Shown here piece after piece: positions 47,263-47,414 of a DNA stretch of 47,414 nucleotides; the first letter of the stretch is position 1; each line of letters starts with the position of its first letter. The translations under genes were made by a program, and so were the position numbers. This DNA is from Neelides folsomi (lineage: Eukaryota > Arthropoda > Collembola > Neelipleona > Neelidae). The notes beneath the pieces were generated by a model, which had not been told where the DNA came from, did no database searches, and saw only the letters and a list, made by a program, of their open reading frames with translations. The DNA lies in assembly GCA_034687125.1 (NCBI GenBank), contig JAQGBZ010000442.1, forward strand, positions 1 to 47,414. The letters run 5' to 3'.

Positions 47263-47395
47263 GTCCAGGACGCGGGCCTGTTTCGGGCAAACCATTGCCC
47301 GAAAAGAGGCAACCATTGCCCTTTTTTGGGCAAAAAAGCAACGTTGCCCGCCAAAATATTAAGGTTGCCCGACAAAATATGGACGTTGCCCTTTA
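47263..47395. repeat. Clustered TTGCCC/GGGCAA repeats at the window edge
   Basis: At least seven copies of TTGCCC or its complement GGGCAA occur in about 125 bp, starting with an interrupted palindrome (TTTCGGGCAA ... TTGCCCGAAA) and continuing as spaced GTTGCCC units separated by AAAATAT-rich linkers. The patch is GC-rich against an AT-rich background. Subterminal arrays of this kind are common binding sites near the ends of DNA transposons. The element itself would lie beyond the window. Confidence 0.55.
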
Positions 47396-47414
47396 AGATC
47401 TGAACCTTAATTTC

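Noticed and set aside
1..47414. tRNA genes, CRISPR arrays, riboswitches, bacterial operons or a novel defence system
   Set aside because: I found no B-box-containing tRNA-like cloverleaf and no spaced direct repeats of CRISPR type. The gene structures are eukaryotic with spliceosomal introns.

Overview
This window reads as AT-rich arthropod (probably hexapod) nuclear DNA. The support is short GT-AG introns, two canonical 5S rRNA genes, arthropod chemoreceptors (a 7TM gustatory-type receptor and an ionotropic receptor), a DUF4789 secreted protein, Pvf-like growth factors and many Tc1/mariner-type elements. A springtail would fit, but the sequence does not prove it. All exon models were made by hand from reading frames, GT-AG sites and phase agreement; no transcript or database evidence was available.

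Layout. The left 5.8 kb holds a minus-strand 5S rRNA gene and then AT-rich DNA with no gene I can support. From 5.9 to 9.8 kb lie a secreted His/Gly-rich repeat protein (+) and an acid lipase with an intact catalytic triad (-). From 12.5 to 16.3 kb there is a 13-exon VIT-VWA protein (+), followed by a ZAD-like/C2H2 zinc-finger gene (+). From 18.8 to 24.0 kb there is a minus-strand cluster: a decayed Pvf (PDGF/VEGF-like) copy, a 7TM chemoreceptor and an intact Pvf-like gene. DUF4789 and a two-TM protein follow on the minus strand.

From 31.9 to 39.0 kb I reconstruct a nine-exon, plus-strand, type I membrane protein with a Cys-rich N-terminus and FN3-like repeats, resembling anosmin (Kal1). Its introns carry a foldback element, a TA-flanked mini-foldback, two copies of a 117-bp MITE in opposite orientation, a 382-bp MITE, and an antisense Cys-rich pseudogene. 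Next come a dead 1.3-kb mariner-like element, a single-exon divergent ionotropic receptor (-), a second 5S rRNA gene (+) identical to the first, and an NPC2/ML-domain protein (-) with an unusual Thr/Pro-rich tail and C-terminal hydrophobic segment.

The genes do not form an operon or one pathway. The main biological themes are extracellular signalling and lipid handling (Pvf-like, anosmin-like, lipase, ML domain), chemoreception (7TM and ionotropic receptors), and heavy remodelling by small DNA transposons.
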